DNA of 64,000 nucleotides, taken from NCBI GenBank assembly GCA_020832445.1, contig JAFIEO010000041.1:26702-90701 (forward strand). The letters run 5' to 3'. This document shows, in pieces, positions 18,137 through 28,465 of this stretch (its first letter is position 1; each line of letters begins with the position of its first letter). A program made the translations under genes and the position numbers. The notes under the pieces are model-generated. The model did no database searches. It worked only from the letters and a program-made list of their open reading frames with translations, and was not told the origin of the DNA. The DNA is from Paracoccaceae bacterium (GTDB taxonomy: Bacteria; Pseudomonadota; Alphaproteobacteria; Rhodobacterales; Rhodobacteraceae).

Positions 18137-19435
18137 ATGTCAAGCATTCTGACCAATACCGGCGCGATGGTGGCCCTGCAAACGATGCGCGGGATCAACA
18201 AGAATATGGCGCAAACGCAAAGCGAGATCTCAACCGGTAAATCGATCAACTCGGCCAAGGATAATGCAGCGGTCTGGGCTATTTCCAAAACCATGCAGGC
18301 AGATGTCAAAGGGTTCTCTGCAATCTCCGACAGTCTGGCGCTTGGCCGCTCCACTGTGGCTGTTGCAACCCAGGCTGCCGAAACTGTAACTGACCTGCTG
18401 ACGCAGATGAAAGGAGCAATTGTTTCCGCGCAGGAAGACAATGTCGATCGCGGCAAAATCCAGACTGACGTCGTTGCGCTGCGTGAACAGATCACCTCGA
18501 TCACCACCGCTGCGCAGTTCAATGGTCTGAACCTGTTGTCAAACCGTGAACAAACTGAAGGATCGGGAACGGTAAATATCCTGTCCTCGCTTGACCGCGC
18601 GTCTGACGGCACTGTCGCATCCGCCAATATTGGTGTGGCAAAGCAGGATCTTGGAACCAATGCGACGGATTGGGATGTGGGCACCGCATCGACCGCGGCA
18701 ACCTTGAACCTCGACGGGCTGGCGACCGCGACTGCGATTGCGGGCGCTGCGACACCCGGATCGCAAACGCTTGATATTGAGAACGTTGTCGCGGGCATGG
18801 GTGTTCAGATCAACATCTCTGCCTCTGGCGGTGACGTTGGCGCAGCGTTTGACGATGCAACCCGTGCGGTCAGTTATGTCGCACGCGACGGTGACACACA
18901 GGCGGATATGGCAAACGGTCTTGCAAATGCCTTTAACGAACGTGTAGCGGCTGCTATCGAAGCGGGCACGCTGAGTGAGAATACGACGATCGGTGCGTCT
19001 GTTGCGGTTGCGGCAAATGGTGTTGCCACGATTACGTTCACTGGTGAAACCGGCGCGGCGGGCGATACATTCAGCCTGCAAGCGGTGCAGACCGATGGTG
19101 TTGAAATCGGTGGTCGTCTGGAAGCCCTCAACGATATTGATGTCAGCACTGCGGCTGGTGCGCGTTCCGCCCTGACCGAGATTGAAGGGTTGATCCAGAC
19201 AGCTATCGACTCGGCTGCCGCTTTTGGTTCGGCCCAGACCCGTATCGACACACAGGCAGAATTCATCAAGAACCTGTCAGACGCACTGACAACCGGTATC
19301 GGCAGTCTTGTCGATGCGGATATGGAAGCCGCATCTGCACGTCTGCAGGCGCTTCAGGTGCAACAGCAGCTGGCGACCCAGTCGCTGTCGATTGCAAACC
19401 AGCAGCCCCAGAACATTCTGGCGCTCTTCCGCTGA
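18137..19435 (+). CDS. fliC: Flagellin
   Basis: 432 residues from ATG 18137 (MSSILTNTGAMVALQTMRGI), chosen because mature flagellins start this way. Conserved N-terminal D0/D1 (about 1-150) includes ISTGKSINSAKDNAAVWAIS and ITTAAQFNGLNLL. A variable centre (150-330) is rich in Ala, Thr and Gly. The C-terminal D1/D0 ends LQVQQQLATQSLSIANQQPQ then NILALFR. It polymerises into the filament after type III export. A terminator follows at 19445-19469, then flaF and flbT. Confidence 0.96.
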   Translation: MSSILTNTGAMVALQTMRGINKNMAQTQSEISTGKSINSAKDNAAVWAISKTMQADVKGFSAISDSLALGRSTVAVATQAAETVTDLLTQMKGAIVSAQEDNVDRGKIQTDVVALREQITSITTAAQFNGLNLLSNREQTEGSGTVNILSSLDRASDGTVASANIGVAKQDLGTNATDWDVGTASTAATLNLDGLATATAIAGAATPGSQTLDIENVVAGMGVQINISASGGDVGAAFDDATRAVSYVARDGDTQADMANGLANAFNERVAAAIEAGTLSENTTIGASVAVAANGVATITFTGETGAAGDTFSLQAVQTDGVEIGGRLEALNDIDVSTAAGARSALTEIEGLIQTAIDSAAAFGSAQTRIDTQAEFIKNLSDALTTGIGSLVDADMEAASARLQALQVQQQLATQSLSIANQQPQNILALFR

Positions 19436-19444
19436 TAAGATCAA

Positions 19445-19469
19445 GTGAGTCCCCGTTTCGGGGGCTCAC
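19445..19469 (+). terminator. Terminator after flagellin
   Basis: Stem GTGAGTCCCC / GGGGGCTCAC with a GTTTC loop, 9 bases past the flagellin stop. It is followed by ATCTTCATC rather than a long T-run. Confidence 0.65.
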
Positions 19470-19513
19470 ATCTTCATCAGTAAGTTAATTCATTTCCAGA
19501 ACGGGGATTCAGG

Positions 19514-19891
19514 ATGAACGCCCATGTCATGGCTGCCGCTGCTTATGGTGTGCCCAATACCGCATATAAGACCCCACGCACGATCGAGTATGAATTGATC
19601 TCGAAAATCACTTCTCGACTGAGCACTGCGATAAAGGCTCAGCCTTTTAATTTCGCAGCCGTGGCCGAAGCGATGCATGAAAACCGCAGGCTGTGGGTCG
19701 AACTCGCAATGGACCTAGCGACCCCCGGCAACCAGTTACCGGATATCCTGCGACTGCAACTGCTGGGGCTTGCCCAATTCTCACTTCGTCATATTGATCA
19801 GGTGCTGGACGGCAAGGATAATGCCGATGTGCTGGTTGATATTAATCTGGCCGTGATGCGGGGTCTTGCAGGAAAGGCCGGGAGCGCATGA
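19514..19891 (+). CDS. flaF: FlaF flagellar biosynthesis regulator
   Basis: 125 residues with the FlaF pattern: TPRTIEYELISKITSRL (about 20-36), ENRRLWVELAMDLATPGNQL (about 58-77), then LAQFSLRHIDQVL. In Caulobacter FlaF is required for flagellin translation/export, acting opposite to FlbT. The stop overlaps the flbT start by 4 bp (ATGA), giving coupled synthesis. Confidence 0.92.
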   Translation: MNAHVMAAAAYGVPNTAYKTPRTIEYELISKITSRLSTAIKAQPFNFAAVAEAMHENRRLWVELAMDLATPGNQLPDILRLQLLGLAQFSLRHIDQVLDGKDNADVLVDINLAVMRGLAGKAGSA

Positions 19892-20292
19892 CAAATCTTG
19901 TGATCCGGCTTGCTCCGCATGAACGTGTCTTGCTGAATGGTGCAGTGATTGAAAATGGCGACCGGCGTGCCAGCCTGTCCGTCCGCACCCCGAATGCGCA
20001 TGTCCTGCGCCTGCGTGATGCGATTCATCCGCAACAGGCCAACACTCCGGTAAAACGTACCTGCTATCTGGCGCAACTTGTGTTGTCCGGTGATGCAGTT
20101 CCCGAGGATGCCCGCCAGCCATTATTGCGGGCCATAGAACAGCTTAGTCAGGTGTTCACCGACAACGACAGCCGGAAACTGCTGGAGGATGCGACCAATG
20201 CTGTCATGGAAGAAGAATACTATGCTACATTGAAGGCCTTGCGCGCCTTGCTGCCGAGAGAGGCGAGGATGTTTGCCTCGGCCCCGCAATGA
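19888..20292 (+). CDS. flbT: FlbT, post-transcriptional flagellin repressor
   Basis: 134 residues. Typical FlbT start (LVIRLAPHERVLLNGAVIENGDR) and middle (RTCYLAQLVLSGDAVPEDAR). FlbT binds the flagellin mRNA leader and lowers its stability until the hook is complete. It overlaps flaF upstream and the DUF1217 gene downstream by 4 bp each, making a tight three-gene unit after flagellin. Confidence 0.93.
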   Translation: MTNLVIRLAPHERVLLNGAVIENGDRRASLSVRTPNAHVLRLRDAIHPQQANTPVKRTCYLAQLVLSGDAVPEDARQPLLRAIEQLSQVFTDNDSRKLLEDATNAVMEEEYYATLKALRALLPREARMFASAPQ

Positions 20293-21080
20293 GTTTTCAG
20301 CCGGTCATTCCCGTCGGGGGGCTTGCCGGCTGGGCTTTTCTGAACAAAACGCGCGAGAGGCAGGAGGCAAGTTTTATAGCTTCGCCTGCGTTAAAGAACG
20401 ATCTGGACCATTTTCGTCAGAATTTTGCGTCAATCACGTCCACCGATGAATTGGTCAAGGACCGGCGCAGTTTTCGGGTCATCCTGTCAGCCTATGGGCT
20501 GGAAGATGACATAAACAGCACGGCGTTCATCCGCAAAATCATCGATGATGGCGTAGATGACCGCAGGGCGCTTTCCAACCGCCTGACGGATAAACGCTAC
20601 AAGGCGCTGGCGCAGGATATGCAGTTTCTGGTGGCTGGGTCCACGGTGGCTGCACCTGATGATCTGCACGAACGCATCGTCGCGCAATTCCAGACCCGCA
20701 GTTTTGAGCGCGCCGTGGGCGAGCAGAATCAGGATATGCGTATGGCGATGACCCTGCAGCGGGAACTACCCAATCTTGTGCAAGGATATTCGTCTGAAAA
20801 CGCGCAATGGTTTGCGGTCTTGGGCAACGCGCCCCTGCGCAAGGCTATGGAAACGGCGCTGGGCCTGCCAAAGGAATTCGGCGCTTTGGATATTGATCAA
20901 CAGGTGGTGCGTCTGAAATCTGCGGTCACGCGGCGGTTCAATGTGTCAAGCCTGCAAGCCCTGTCCGAGCCGGAGCACATGGACAAACTGGTCAAGCGTT
21001 TCCTGGTGATGGCGCAAATAAACGAGATGCAGGTTTCCATGTCCCCTGCGTCGATTGCGCTGGCGCTGTTGCAGCGCTGA
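20289..21080 (+). CDS. DUF1217 flagellar-associated protein
   Basis: 263 residues, no signal peptide or membrane segment. Matches the DUF1217 family, which accompanies flagellar genes in alphaproteobacteria (FQPVIPVGGLAGWAFLNKTR, DHFRQNFASITSTDELVKDR, LSAYGLEDDINSTAFIRK). Exact role unknown; some family members are thought to be hook- or filament-associated. Overlaps flbT by 4 bp. Confidence 0.82.
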   Translation: MSFQPVIPVGGLAGWAFLNKTRERQEASFIASPALKNDLDHFRQNFASITSTDELVKDRRSFRVILSAYGLEDDINSTAFIRKIIDDGVDDRRALSNRLTDKRYKALAQDMQFLVAGSTVAAPDDLHERIVAQFQTRSFERAVGEQNQDMRMAMTLQRELPNLVQGYSSENAQWFAVLGNAPLRKAMETALGLPKEFGALDIDQQVVRLKSAVTRRFNVSSLQALSEPEHMDKLVKRFLVMAQINEMQVSMSPASIALALLQR

Positions 21081-21129
21081 ATGACGGGCTGCGACGCAGG
21101 GGCGGGAACATATGCCCCAATGCGATCGG

Positions 21130-21160
21130 GCATTCGGGCAGGCGAATGCTCTTCCTGTTT
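21130..21160 (+). terminator. Terminator after the flaF-flbT-DUF1217 unit
   Basis: GCATTCG-GGCAGG-CGAATGC stem (21130-21149), then CTTCCTGTTTTC, about 50 bases past the DUF1217 stop. Confidence 0.55.
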
Positions 21161-21281
21161 TCTGATACGCCCTGAACAGCCGCCTTTTGATATGTGCGCG
21201 TGGTCCTTGCGCCCGCGCCCATCCTGATTTTGCTTGCAGTCCAGGTAAAAGACCTCCGATAGGTGGCGTTTTGGCGCAAGC

Positions 21282-21297
21282 CCTCCCATATGGGAGG
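21282..21297. promoter_or_regulatory. Perfect 16-bp palindrome upstream of cysD
   Basis: CCTCCCATATGGGAGG, centred about 70 bases before the cysD start, with a looser inverted repeat (ACCTCCGATAGGT) about 20 bases before it. The symmetry suggests a homodimeric regulator site; the regulator is unknown. Confidence 0.5.
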
Positions 21298-21358
21298 TGA
21301 CGTTTATATTTCGGACCGTTATGCCGGATGCATGGCTCAAGAACGAGAGAAACTGCCC

Positions 21359-22267
21359 ATGCATGATGTCATCAACCTGACCCACCTTCAGCGCCTCGAA
21401 GCCGAAGCCATCCATATCATGCGAGAGGTGGTCACGCAGGCCGATAAACCGGTCATGTTGTATAGTGTCGGCAAAGACAGTGCCGTGATGCTTCATCTGG
21501 CGAAAAAGGCGTTTTATCCTGCGCCGCCGCCATTTCCGTTGCTGCATGTCGACACAACCTGGAAATTCCGCGACATGTATGCCCTGCGTGACAAGGCTGC
21601 GCGCAATGCAGGCATGCAATTGCTTGTGCATCAGAACCCGGACGCAGTGCGTCAGGGTATCAACCCGTTCGAACATGGCGGGTTACACACCGACATGTGG
21701 AAAACTGAAGGGTTGAAACAGGCACTGGACCTGCACGGATTTGACGCAGCTTTTGGTGGCGCACGCCGCGATGAAGAAAAAAGCCGCGCCAAAGAACGGA
21801 TTTTCAGCTTCCGCACTGCCAGTCACCGTTGGGACCCCAAGAACCAGCGCCCCGAATTGTGGCGCACCTATAATGCGCGCAAGAACAAGGGCGAATCGAT
21901 GCGTGTGTTTCCGCTGTCCAACTGGACCGAGTTGGACATCTGGCAATATATACATCTGGAAAATATCGAGATTGTCCCGCTGTATTATGCCGATGAACGC
22001 CCGACGGTGGTCCGTGACGGGTTGTTGTTGATGGTTGATGATGACCGCTTTGCGTTTGCGGACGGGGAAAAACCGGAAATGCGGTCGATCCGGTTCCGCA
22101 CGCTGGGCTGTTACCCGTTGACCGGCGCCGTCGAGAGCCGTGCGAAAACGCTGCCGGAGATTATTCAGGAAATGCTGTTGACCACGACATCCGAACGCCA
22201 GGGCCGCGCGATCGACCATGATCAGGCTGCGAGCATGGAAAAAAAGAAGCAAGAAGGCTATTTCTGA
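21359..22267 (+). CDS. cysD: Sulfate adenylyltransferase subunit 2
   Basis: 302 residues from ATG 21359 ([20 protein letters not shown]), matching the CysD start; upstream in-frame ATGs add unrelated sequence. PP-loop ATP pyrophosphatase motif [12 protein letters not shown] (about 36-47), then [24 protein letters not shown] and [11 protein letters not shown]. With CysN it makes adenosine 5'-phosphosulfate from sulfate and ATP. It is 13 bp upstream of cysNC, in the same operon. Confidence 0.96.
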   Translation: MHDVINLTHLQRLEAEAIHIMREVVTQADKPVMLYSVGKDSAVMLHLAKKAFYPAPPPFPLLHVDTTWKFRDMYALRDKAARNAGMQLLVHQNPDAVRQGINPFEHGGLHTDMWKTEGLKQALDLHGFDAAFGGARRDEEKSRAKERIFSFRTASHRWDPKNQRPELWRTYNARKNKGESMRVFPLSNWTELDIWQYIHLENIEIVPLYYADERPTVVRDGLLLMVDDDRFAFADGEKPEMRSIRFRTLGCYPLTGAVESRAKTLPEIIQEMLLTTTSERQGRAIDHDQAASMEKKKQEGYF

Positions 22268-22280
22268 GGGGCATGACGCA

Positions 22281-24179
22281 ATGACCGATATTTATAAAAC
22301 CGATGCGCTGATTGCCGAAGATATCGACAAATATCTGGAAACGCATCAGCACAAGACCATGCTGCGCTTTATCACCTGCGGGTCCGTGGATGATGGGAAA
22401 TCGACCCTGATCGGGCGGCTGTTATATGACAGCAAGATGATTTTCGAAGACCAGCTTGCCACATTGGAGGCGGATTCCAAACGCGTTGGCACACAAGGCG
22501 AAGGGATTGATTTCGCGCTGCTGGTGGACGGTCTGGCGGCAGAACGTGAACAGGGCATCACGATCGATGTAGCCTATCGTTTTTTTGCCACTGAAAAGCG
22601 CAAATTCATCGTCGCCGACACACCCGGGCATGAACAATATACGCGCAATATGATTACGGGTGCGTCTACGGCTGATCTGGCCGTGATCTTGATTGACGCG
22701 CGCAAGGGCATTCTGACCCAGACGCGCCGACACAGCTATCTGGCGCATCTGATTGGCATTCGCCACATTGTGCTTGCGGTCAACAAGATGGATCTTGTCG
22801 ATTATGATCGCGCCGTGTTCGACCGGATCGTGACAGAGTATCGTGAATTTGCGGCAAGCATTGGCATTACCGAATTTACACCTGTGCCGATTTCGGGACT
22901 TGCGGGCGACAATATCACCACCCGCAGCGACAACACATCATGGTATGATGGTCCCGTGCTGCTGGAGCATCTGGAAACGGTCGAGCTGAACCAGACTGCC
23001 GAACAGCTGAAGCCGTTTCGTATGCCCGTGCAATGGGTGAGTCGCCCAAATCTGGATTTCCGCGGGTTTGCGGGCACGATTGCCACTGGGCAGGTGCGGG
23101 TCGGGGATGACGTGCGGGTGCTGCCATCCGGCAAGACAACGACGATTTCGCGCATTGTCACCATGGACGGCGATCTGGATGTGGCCGTTGCAGGGCAGGC
23201 CGTGACGCTATGCTTCGCGGATGAGATTGACTGCTCGCGCGGGCAGATCATCGCGGCGGCGCAGAACCCTGTCGAGGTGGCGGACCAGTTTGAGGCGACG
23301 ATCATCTGGATGGAAGATGAAGACATGATTCCCGGTCGCGCCTATTGGCTGAAAATCGGGCCGCAGACCGTCAGCGCCGTTGTCGCACAGCCCAAATACC
23401 AGATCAATATCAACACGATGGAGCATCTGGCTTGCAAAACGCTGGATTTGAATGCCATTGGTGTGGCCACCCTGACCACAGACCGCGAAATCCCGTTTGA
23501 ACCCTATATCCAAAGCCGCGATCTGGGTGGCTTCATCTTGATCGACAAGATGACCAACCGCACGGTTGGCGCGGGGCTGCTGAATTTTGCGCTGCGTCGC
23601 GCGCAGAATATCCATTGGCAAGCGACCGATATTTCACGCGAGCATCATGCCGGCATGAAGAACCAAAAGCCGCTGGTTCTGTGGATGACGGGGTTATCGG
23701 GGTCGGGGAAGTCGACCATCGCCAATCTGGTGGAAAAGAAACTTGCGCGTATGAACCGGCATACTTTCCTGCTGGACGGGGATAACGTGCGCCATGGCCT
23801 GAACAAGGATTTGGGCTTTACCGAGGCGGACCGTGTCGAAAACATCCGCCGCGTGGGTGAAGTGGCCAAGTTGATGGCCGATGCGGGCCTGATTGTGATT
23901 ACGGCGTTTATCTCGCCCTTCCGGTCGGAACGTGACATGGTTCGGGCCATGCTGCCCGCGGGTGAATTCATCGAGGTGTTTGTGGACACCCCCTTGGAGG
24001 AGGCCGAAAAACGCGATGTGAAGGGCCTGTATGCGAAAGCGCGCGCGGGGCAGCTGAAAAACTTCACCGGGATCGATTCCCCCTATGAAGCGCCTGATGC
24101 GCCGGAAGTCCGCATAGACACCACCCGCATGACACCGGATGCGGCGGCTGATCTGATTATCTCGAAGCTGATCCCGTGA
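22281..24179 (+). CDS. cysNC: Bifunctional sulfate adenylyltransferase subunit 1/APS kinase
   Basis: 632 residues from ATG 22281. The N-terminal EF-Tu-like GTPase (CysN) shows G1 [10 protein letters not shown]3 DTPGHEQY and G4 NKMD, then domain II/III to about residue 440. The C-terminal APS kinase (CysC) begins near [17 protein letters not shown] and has [16 protein letters not shown] and [14 protein letters not shown] hydrolysis drives APS formation with CysD and the fused kinase makes PAPS. CysN-CysC fusion (NodQ-like) is common in alphaproteobacteria. Confidence 0.96.
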   Translation: MTDIYKTDALIAEDIDKYLETHQHKTMLRFITCGSVDDGKSTLIGRLLYDSKMIFEDQLATLEADSKRVGTQGEGIDFALLVDGLAAEREQGITIDVAYRFFATEKRKFIVADTPGHEQYTRNMITGASTADLAVILIDARKGILTQTRRHSYLAHLIGIRHIVLAVNKMDLVDYDRAVFDRIVTEYREFAASIGITEFTPVPISGLAGDNITTRSDNTSWYDGPVLLEHLETVELNQTAEQLKPFRMPVQWVSRPNLDFRGFAGTIATGQVRVGDDVRVLPSGKTTTISRIVTMDGDLDVAVAGQAVTLCFADEIDCSRGQIIAAAQNPVEVADQFEATIIWMEDEDMIPGRAYWLKIGPQTVSAVVAQPKYQININTMEHLACKTLDLNAIGVATLTTDREIPFEPYIQSRDLGGFILIDKMTNRTVGAGLLNFALRRAQNIHWQATDISREHHAGMKNQKPLVLWMTGLSGSGKSTIANLVEKKLARMNRHTFLLDGDNVRHGLNKDLGFTEADRVENIRRVGEVAKLMADAGLIVITAFISPFRSERDMVRAMLPAGEFIEVFVDTPLEEAEKRDVKGLYAKARAGQLKNFTGIDSPYEAPDAPEVRIDTTRMTPDAAADLIISKLIP

Positions 24180-24301
24180 TCTGAAAAGGACATGGCGGGG
24201 CGCGAATATCGCCTTGCCATGTCGCGCCGCTTGCACCCCACGGCCCATCCCGCTAAACCGCGCATGAACCCCCGTGTATCCCTGTGCAAGCCGGAGCCAT
24301 C

Positions 24302-24592
24302 ATGTCCGAAATCGATCTGGAAACCGCGCGCAAGGTCGCCCATCTGGCGCGCATTGCCGTTCCCGATGAAAACCTGCCCGCGCTGGCGCAGGACCTGTCG
24401 CGCATTCTGACCTTTATGGAAGAATTGAACGAAGTCGACGTGGACGGCGTGGAGCCGATGACGTCGGTGACGCCGATGCGGTTGAAACGCCGCGCCGATG
24501 TGGTCACAGATGGCGATGTTCAGGCGCGCATCCTGTCCAATGCCCCCGACGCGCGCGAAGGTTTTTTTGCAGTTCCGAAGGTGGTCGAATGA
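24302..24592 (+). CDS. gatC: Asp/Glu-tRNA amidotransferase subunit C
   Basis: 96 residues from ATG 24302. Classic Gat[18 protein letters not shown], then [20 protein letters not shown] and the C-terminal [12 protein letters not shown]. It stabilises GatA within the GatCAB complex that corrects mischarged Glu-tRNA(Gln) or Asp-tRNA(Asn). Overlaps gatA by 4 bp. gatB is not in the window. Confidence 0.95.
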   Translation: MSEIDLETARKVAHLARIAVPDENLPALAQDLSRILTFMEELNEVDVDGVEPMTSVTPMRLKRRADVVTDGDVQARILSNAPDAREGFFAVPKVVE

Positions 24593-26070
24593 GCGATCTG
24601 AACAAATTGACGCTTGCTGACGCGCGCGACCGGCTGCGTGCAGGTGACGTAACATCGGTTGATCTGACCGAAGCCTGCCTGCGCGCCATTGACGGCGCGG
24701 ACCGTCTGAATGCCTTTGTGCATAAAACCCCCGATCTGGCGCTGGAGCGCGCGAAAGCGGCGGATGCGCGCATCCGGCAAGGTGATGCACCGGCAATGTG
24801 CGGCATTCCCGTGGGCATCAAGGATCTGTTCTGCACCGAAGGCGTGGCGTCACAGGCGGCCAGCGGCATTCTGAACGGCTTTCGCCCCGAATACGAATCG
24901 ACCGTTTCGGCGCAGTTGCGTGATGCGGGCGCGGTCATGCTGGGCAAGCTGAACATGGATGAATTTGCCATGGGGTCCAGCAATGAAACCTCTGTCTATG
25001 GCAATGTGATCAACCCGTGGAAAACAGATGATCGCGACCTGACACCGGGCGGGTCATCGGGCGGTTCGGCGGCAGCGGTTGCGGCCGATCTGTGCCTTGC
25101 GGCCACCGGCACGGACACGGGCGGATCCATCAGGCAGCCTGCGGCATTTACCGGAACGGTGGGGATTAAACCCACCTATGGGCGCTGTTCGCGCTGGGGC
25201 ATTGTGGCCTTTGCGTCCAGTCTGGATCAGGCGGGGCCAATGACAAAAACCGTGCGTGATGCGGCCATCATGCTACAGGCGATGTGCGGCCATGATGCCA
25301 AGGATTCGACCAGCGCCGATTTGCCGGTACCGGACTTTGAGGCAATGCTGACAGGTGACATTCGCGGCAAAAAAATCGGCATCCCGCGCGAATACCAGAT
25401 CGACGGCATGCCCGCCGAAATTGCAGCGCTTTGGGCCAAAGGGGCCGATATGCTGCGCGATGCAGGCGCTGAAATCGTTGATATTTCACTGCCGCATACG
25501 AAATACGCCCTGCCTGCCTATTACGTTATTGCCCCGGCCGAGGCGTCCAGCAATCTGGCGCGTTATGACGGGGTGCGTTACGGCCACCGCGCGAAACTGG
25601 CGGCGGGCGACGGCATTACCCAGATGTATGAAAAAACCCGCGCCGAAGGGTTCGGGGCCGAAGTGCAGCGCCGCGTAATGATCGGCACCTATGTGCTGTC
25701 GGCGGGGTTTTATGACGCGTATTATAACCGCGCGCGCAAGGTGCGCAGCCTGATCAAACGCGATTTCGACACGGTGTTTGCAGGTGGTATCGACGCCATT
25801 CTGACCCCCGCAACCCCGTCCGCCGCGTTTGGCTTGGGCGAAATGGCCAACGCCGACCCCGTGCAGATGTATCTGAATGACGTGTTCACGGTCACGGTCA
25901 ATCTGGCCGGTCTGCCGGGCATTGCCTTGCCTGCGGGGCTGGATGCGCAAGGCTTGCCGCTGGGGTTGCAACTGATCGGCCGCCCGTGGGAAGAAGGCGA
26001 GTTGCTGAAGACCGCACATGTTCTTGAGGGGGCCGCCGGATTTGTTTCCAAACCTGCGAAATGGTGGTAA
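24589..26070 (+). CDS. gatA: Asp/Glu-tRNA amidotransferase subunit A
   Basis: 493 residues, usual length. Amidase-signature enzyme with the Ser-cisSer-Lys triad visible: Lys in [14 protein letters not shown], the glycine/serine stretch [15 protein letters not shown], and nucleophile region [14 protein letters not shown]. It releases ammonia from glutamine for transamidation of tRNA-bound Glu or Asp. ATGA overlap with gatC. Confidence 0.96.
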   Translation: MSDLNKLTLADARDRLRAGDVTSVDLTEACLRAIDGADRLNAFVHKTPDLALERAKAADARIRQGDAPAMCGIPVGIKDLFCTEGVASQAASGILNGFRPEYESTVSAQLRDAGAVMLGKLNMDEFAMGSSNETSVYGNVINPWKTDDRDLTPGGSSGGSAAAVAADLCLAATGTDTGGSIRQPAAFTGTVGIKPTYGRCSRWGIVAFASSLDQAGPMTKTVRDAAIMLQAMCGHDAKDSTSADLPVPDFEAMLTGDIRGKKIGIPREYQIDGMPAEIAALWAKGADMLRDAGAEIVDISLPHTKYALPAYYVIAPAEASSNLARYDGVRYGHRAKLAAGDGITQMYEKTRAEGFGAEVQRRVMIGTYVLSAGFYDAYYNRARKVRSLIKRDFDTVFAGGIDAILTPATPSAAFGLGEMANADPVQMYLNDVFTVTVNLAGLPGIALPAGLDAQGLPLGLQLIGRPWEEGELLKTAHVLEGAAGFVSKPAKWW

Positions 26071-26102
26071 GTTCTGGCAAAACTGTCCGAGGCACAAGTA
26101 AC

Positions 26103-26903
26103 GTGACACGAATTTCCCTTGCTCCCGTTGTGGCACTGGCCGCGCTGATCACGCTTGTGGCGTGTGACACGGCCCCACCTTATTCCAACGTGGTTGACGC
26201 GACTGGCCGTGGTGTCGGTTTCAGCGATTATGCGCAATATATGCGTGCGCAGGAAGAACTGTCACGCATCCGTCGGCAGCAGGCCGCGCAAGGGCAGGGC
26301 GCTGGCCCGCAATTTGCATCGCAGCAACAATCCCCCCCCCAGCAAACGCGCACGGGCGACACTATTGGTGCCGAAGCTGTCGCGGCACTGCGCGGTGGGC
26401 AACCTGTGCCTGCAACACAAAGCCAGCAACAGCCGACGGGGCAGTTTGCAACTGCAAGCGCCGCGCCCCAGACCCAGACCCAGACCCAAGCGCAGGCACC
26501 GGCCAGCAGCAGTGCAGGTGTCAGTGACCAGCAATTCACCCCGCAACCCTTTGGCACGCCGCAACAAAACCGCGTTGTGACCCGCGACCATGTTCCGCAG
26601 GTGCGCGTCAGTCAGGATGAAATCGGCACTGGCGACGGACCAAACCTGTTTGTCTATGCCCTGTCCACACGCCACAATGTCGGCGAGCAGCGCTATACCC
26701 GCCGCCACCCGCTGCGCTGGCAGCGTTGGGAAGCGGCCTGCTCGCAATTCGCGACACAGGATCTGGCGCAGGATGCGTTTCTGATGGCAGGCGGACCGGA
26801 GCGCGACCCCAACCATCTGGACCCTGATGGCGATGGTTTTGCGTGTTGGTGGGACCCGACGCCGTTCCGTCAGGCCGCAACGTCTGTGCGCGCGCGCCAA
26901 TAG
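26103..26903 (+). CDS. Lipoprotein with Gln-rich linker and excalibur-like C-terminus
   Basis: 266 residues from GTG 26103, which places the signal (ALAALITLVACDT, lipobox LVAC) right at the N-terminus. Residues about 60-160 are a Gln/Thr/Ala-rich linker with a C9 tract (26332-26340) and CAGACC triplicate. The C-terminal 60 residues are conserved-looking (VYALSTRHNVGEQRYTRR) and end with DPDGDGFACWWDPTPF, an excalibur-type calcium-binding motif. Probably a surface or periplasmic lipoprotein. The start is uncertain, since the frame is open further upstream into gatA. No function can be assigned. Confidence 0.7.
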   Translation: MTRISLAPVVALAALITLVACDTAPPYSNVVDATGRGVGFSDYAQYMRAQEELSRIRRQQAAQGQGAGPQFASQQQSPPQQTRTGDTIGAEAVAALRGGQPVPATQSQQQPTGQFATASAAPQTQTQTQAQAPASSSAGVSDQQFTPQPFGTPQQNRVVTRDHVPQVRVSQDEIGTGDGPNLFVYALSTRHNVGEQRYTRRHPLRWQRWEAACSQFATQDLAQDAFLMAGGPERDPNHLDPDGDGFACWWDPTPFRQAATSVRARQ

Positions 26904-26909
26904 GTTCAT

Positions 26910-27572
26910 ATGCGGGCAGTGTGGCACCCCTCGCCGAATTTCGGGCCACGGCGCGATGGTTTGCAACCTGAACTGGTTGTGTTGCATTATACGGGCATGA
27001 AAACCACGCAGGCTGCGTTGCAGCGTCTGTGTGATCCCGCGTTCGAAGTGTCGGCCCATTACCTGATTTCGCCGCAGGGCGCGTTGTTTCTACTGGTGGC
27101 TGAAGACCAGCGCGCGTGGCATGCAGGGGCGGGTCAGTGGTGTGGCAGGTCTGATGTCAATTCGCGGTCACTCGGGGTTGAACTGGCCAATCGTGGCGAC
27201 AGGCCGTTCTCGCATGTGCAAATGATTGCGCTGGAAACCTTGTTGCGCCAGATCCTTGAACGGTGGCGGATTGCCCCCGTGGATGTGATTGCGCATTCTG
27301 ATATGGCCCCGGACCGCAAGGAAGACCCCGGCGCGCGGTTTGACTGGCGCAGACTGGCGCTGCAAGGGCTGGCGCTATGGCCCGAAGGGCTGGGGCAGGA
27401 CCGTCCGTTGCGCGACAGCCTTGATGCGATCGGCTACCCTGATGCGGCGCCAGACAAGCGGCTGCAAGCCTTTCGCTTGCGGTTCAGACCATGGGGGCAG
27501 GGGCCGGAATGCGCGCAGGACCGGATGCGCGCGGCCGCCGTGGCCGACGGGATTATTGCCGCGCGTCGGTAG
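26910..27572 (+). CDS. N-acetylmuramoyl-L-alanine amidase (AmpD/AmiD family)
   Basis: 220 residues, no clear signal peptide. Amidase_2 fold: zinc His in LVVLHYTGMK (about 26), FEVSAHYLISPQGALFLLV, AWHAGAGQW, and the second zinc site VIAHSDMAPDRKEDPGARFD (His and Asp). Cytoplasmic members recycle anhydro-muropeptides (AmpD); the absence of an export signal fits that, but AmiD-type cannot be excluded. Starts 6 bp after the lipoprotein gene stop, so probably the same transcript. Confidence 0.88.
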   Translation: MRAVWHPSPNFGPRRDGLQPELVVLHYTGMKTTQAALQRLCDPAFEVSAHYLISPQGALFLLVAEDQRAWHAGAGQWCGRSDVNSRSLGVELANRGDRPFSHVQMIALETLLRQILERWRIAPVDVIAHSDMAPDRKEDPGARFDWRRLALQGLALWPEGLGQDRPLRDSLDAIGYPDAAPDKRLQAFRLRFRPWGQGPECAQDRMRAAAVADGIIAARR

Positions 27573-27670
27573 GATTTGGTGCTTGCTGTTTTGGTAGCTC
27601 CGACAGTGTTTTGTCCCGCACCTATGGTGCTTTCGTTCGGATTTTCTGGCTTGAAGCGGTCATTGAACCG

Positions 27671-27866
27671 CCCCAAGGCGCGGAGCAAAGGCCGCAGGTG
27701 GCCCGCGCCATCGGTGGGCCGTCCCGCGGCCTGCCGATTTCGCTGATGGTGATTCAATCCTTAGAAGTCAGGAGTATGCCGCCTGCATAAAGTGAACTTC
27801 ACGGGCGTCGGATCGGCAGACCCCGGCCCACCGCTGGCGCGGGCTTAGTCCCCGCGCGAACGACCG
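27671..27866 (-). repeat. Dispersed repeat family A, copy 2
   Basis: Inverted relative to copy 1. Ends are recognisable as CCCGCGCCATCGGTGGGCCG near 27700 and the matching half around 27810-27850. Lies between convergent genes (amidase and DUF2244), about 100 bp past the amidase stop. Confidence 0.8.
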
Positions 27867-27915
27867 CAAAACCCAAGACACGCAAGCAGCCCGGCCCGTT
27901 TGGTCACAACTTGCC

Positions 27916-28452
27916 CTATCGCAAATGGCGTAGGGCGCGCGACAGGTCATCATGCAGCGTTGCACGTTCTTCAGGGCTTAGGAACCGCCCGAGTTCCACT
28001 TCGCGCCCTGCACCGCGCAGGGTCAGGTAATTTTCGACCGGTCCGCCCTTTTCCTTCAGCGACACTTGCACCCAGAACGGGTTGGCCTGCCAATGCTGCG
28101 GGGGCTGGCGGGGCGTGATATGGGTCAGTTCGATTTCGTCGCGCGTCAGGCGCAAGGTTTCTTGCAGCGACTCCCGGTCGGTGCGGTTGCGCATCAGCGC
28201 ATACCACAAGGCCCAAAGCGCCACGCCCAGAAAGGGCAACAACCCCCACAGAACCGGTGTGCCCAGAACGCCGATCAAGGGCAGCGCCAGGAAAAACGCG
28301 CTTAGCCCTATGACGCGGACAAAGCCACGGTTTCCCATGGAAATATTCGGCCGAAGGTGAAGCTGGTATTCGGCACCCACTGCGGTGGCCAACGCAAAGG
28401 CCCCAGGCGGGGTGCCCGGGGCCTTTGGTGTTATCGTCCATGATGCTGGCAT
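27916..28452 (-). CDS. DUF2244 membrane protein
   Basis: 178 residues. DUF2244 family: two adjacent hydrophobic segments (VIGLSAFFLALPLIGVLG and LWGLLPFLGVALWALWYAL, about residues 48-85) then a soluble domain (LTHITPRQPPQHW, QANPFWVQVSL, VELGRFLSPEER). Unknown function; family members are often beside cytochrome oxidase genes. It begins 14 bp after the ctaD stop on the same strand, so a role in oxidase assembly or regulation is possible. The first 30 residues are variable, so the true start may be further in. Confidence 0.83.
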   Translation of the reverse strand: MPASWTITPKAPGTPPGAFALATAVGAEYQLHLRPNISMGNRGFVRVIGLSAFFLALPLIGVLGTPVLWGLLPFLGVALWALWYALMRNRTDRESLQETLRLTRDEIELTHITPRQPPQHWQANPFWVQVSLKEKGGPVENYLTLRGAGREVELGRFLSPEERATLHDDLSRALRHLR

Positions 28453-28465
28453 TGCTTATGCTGCC

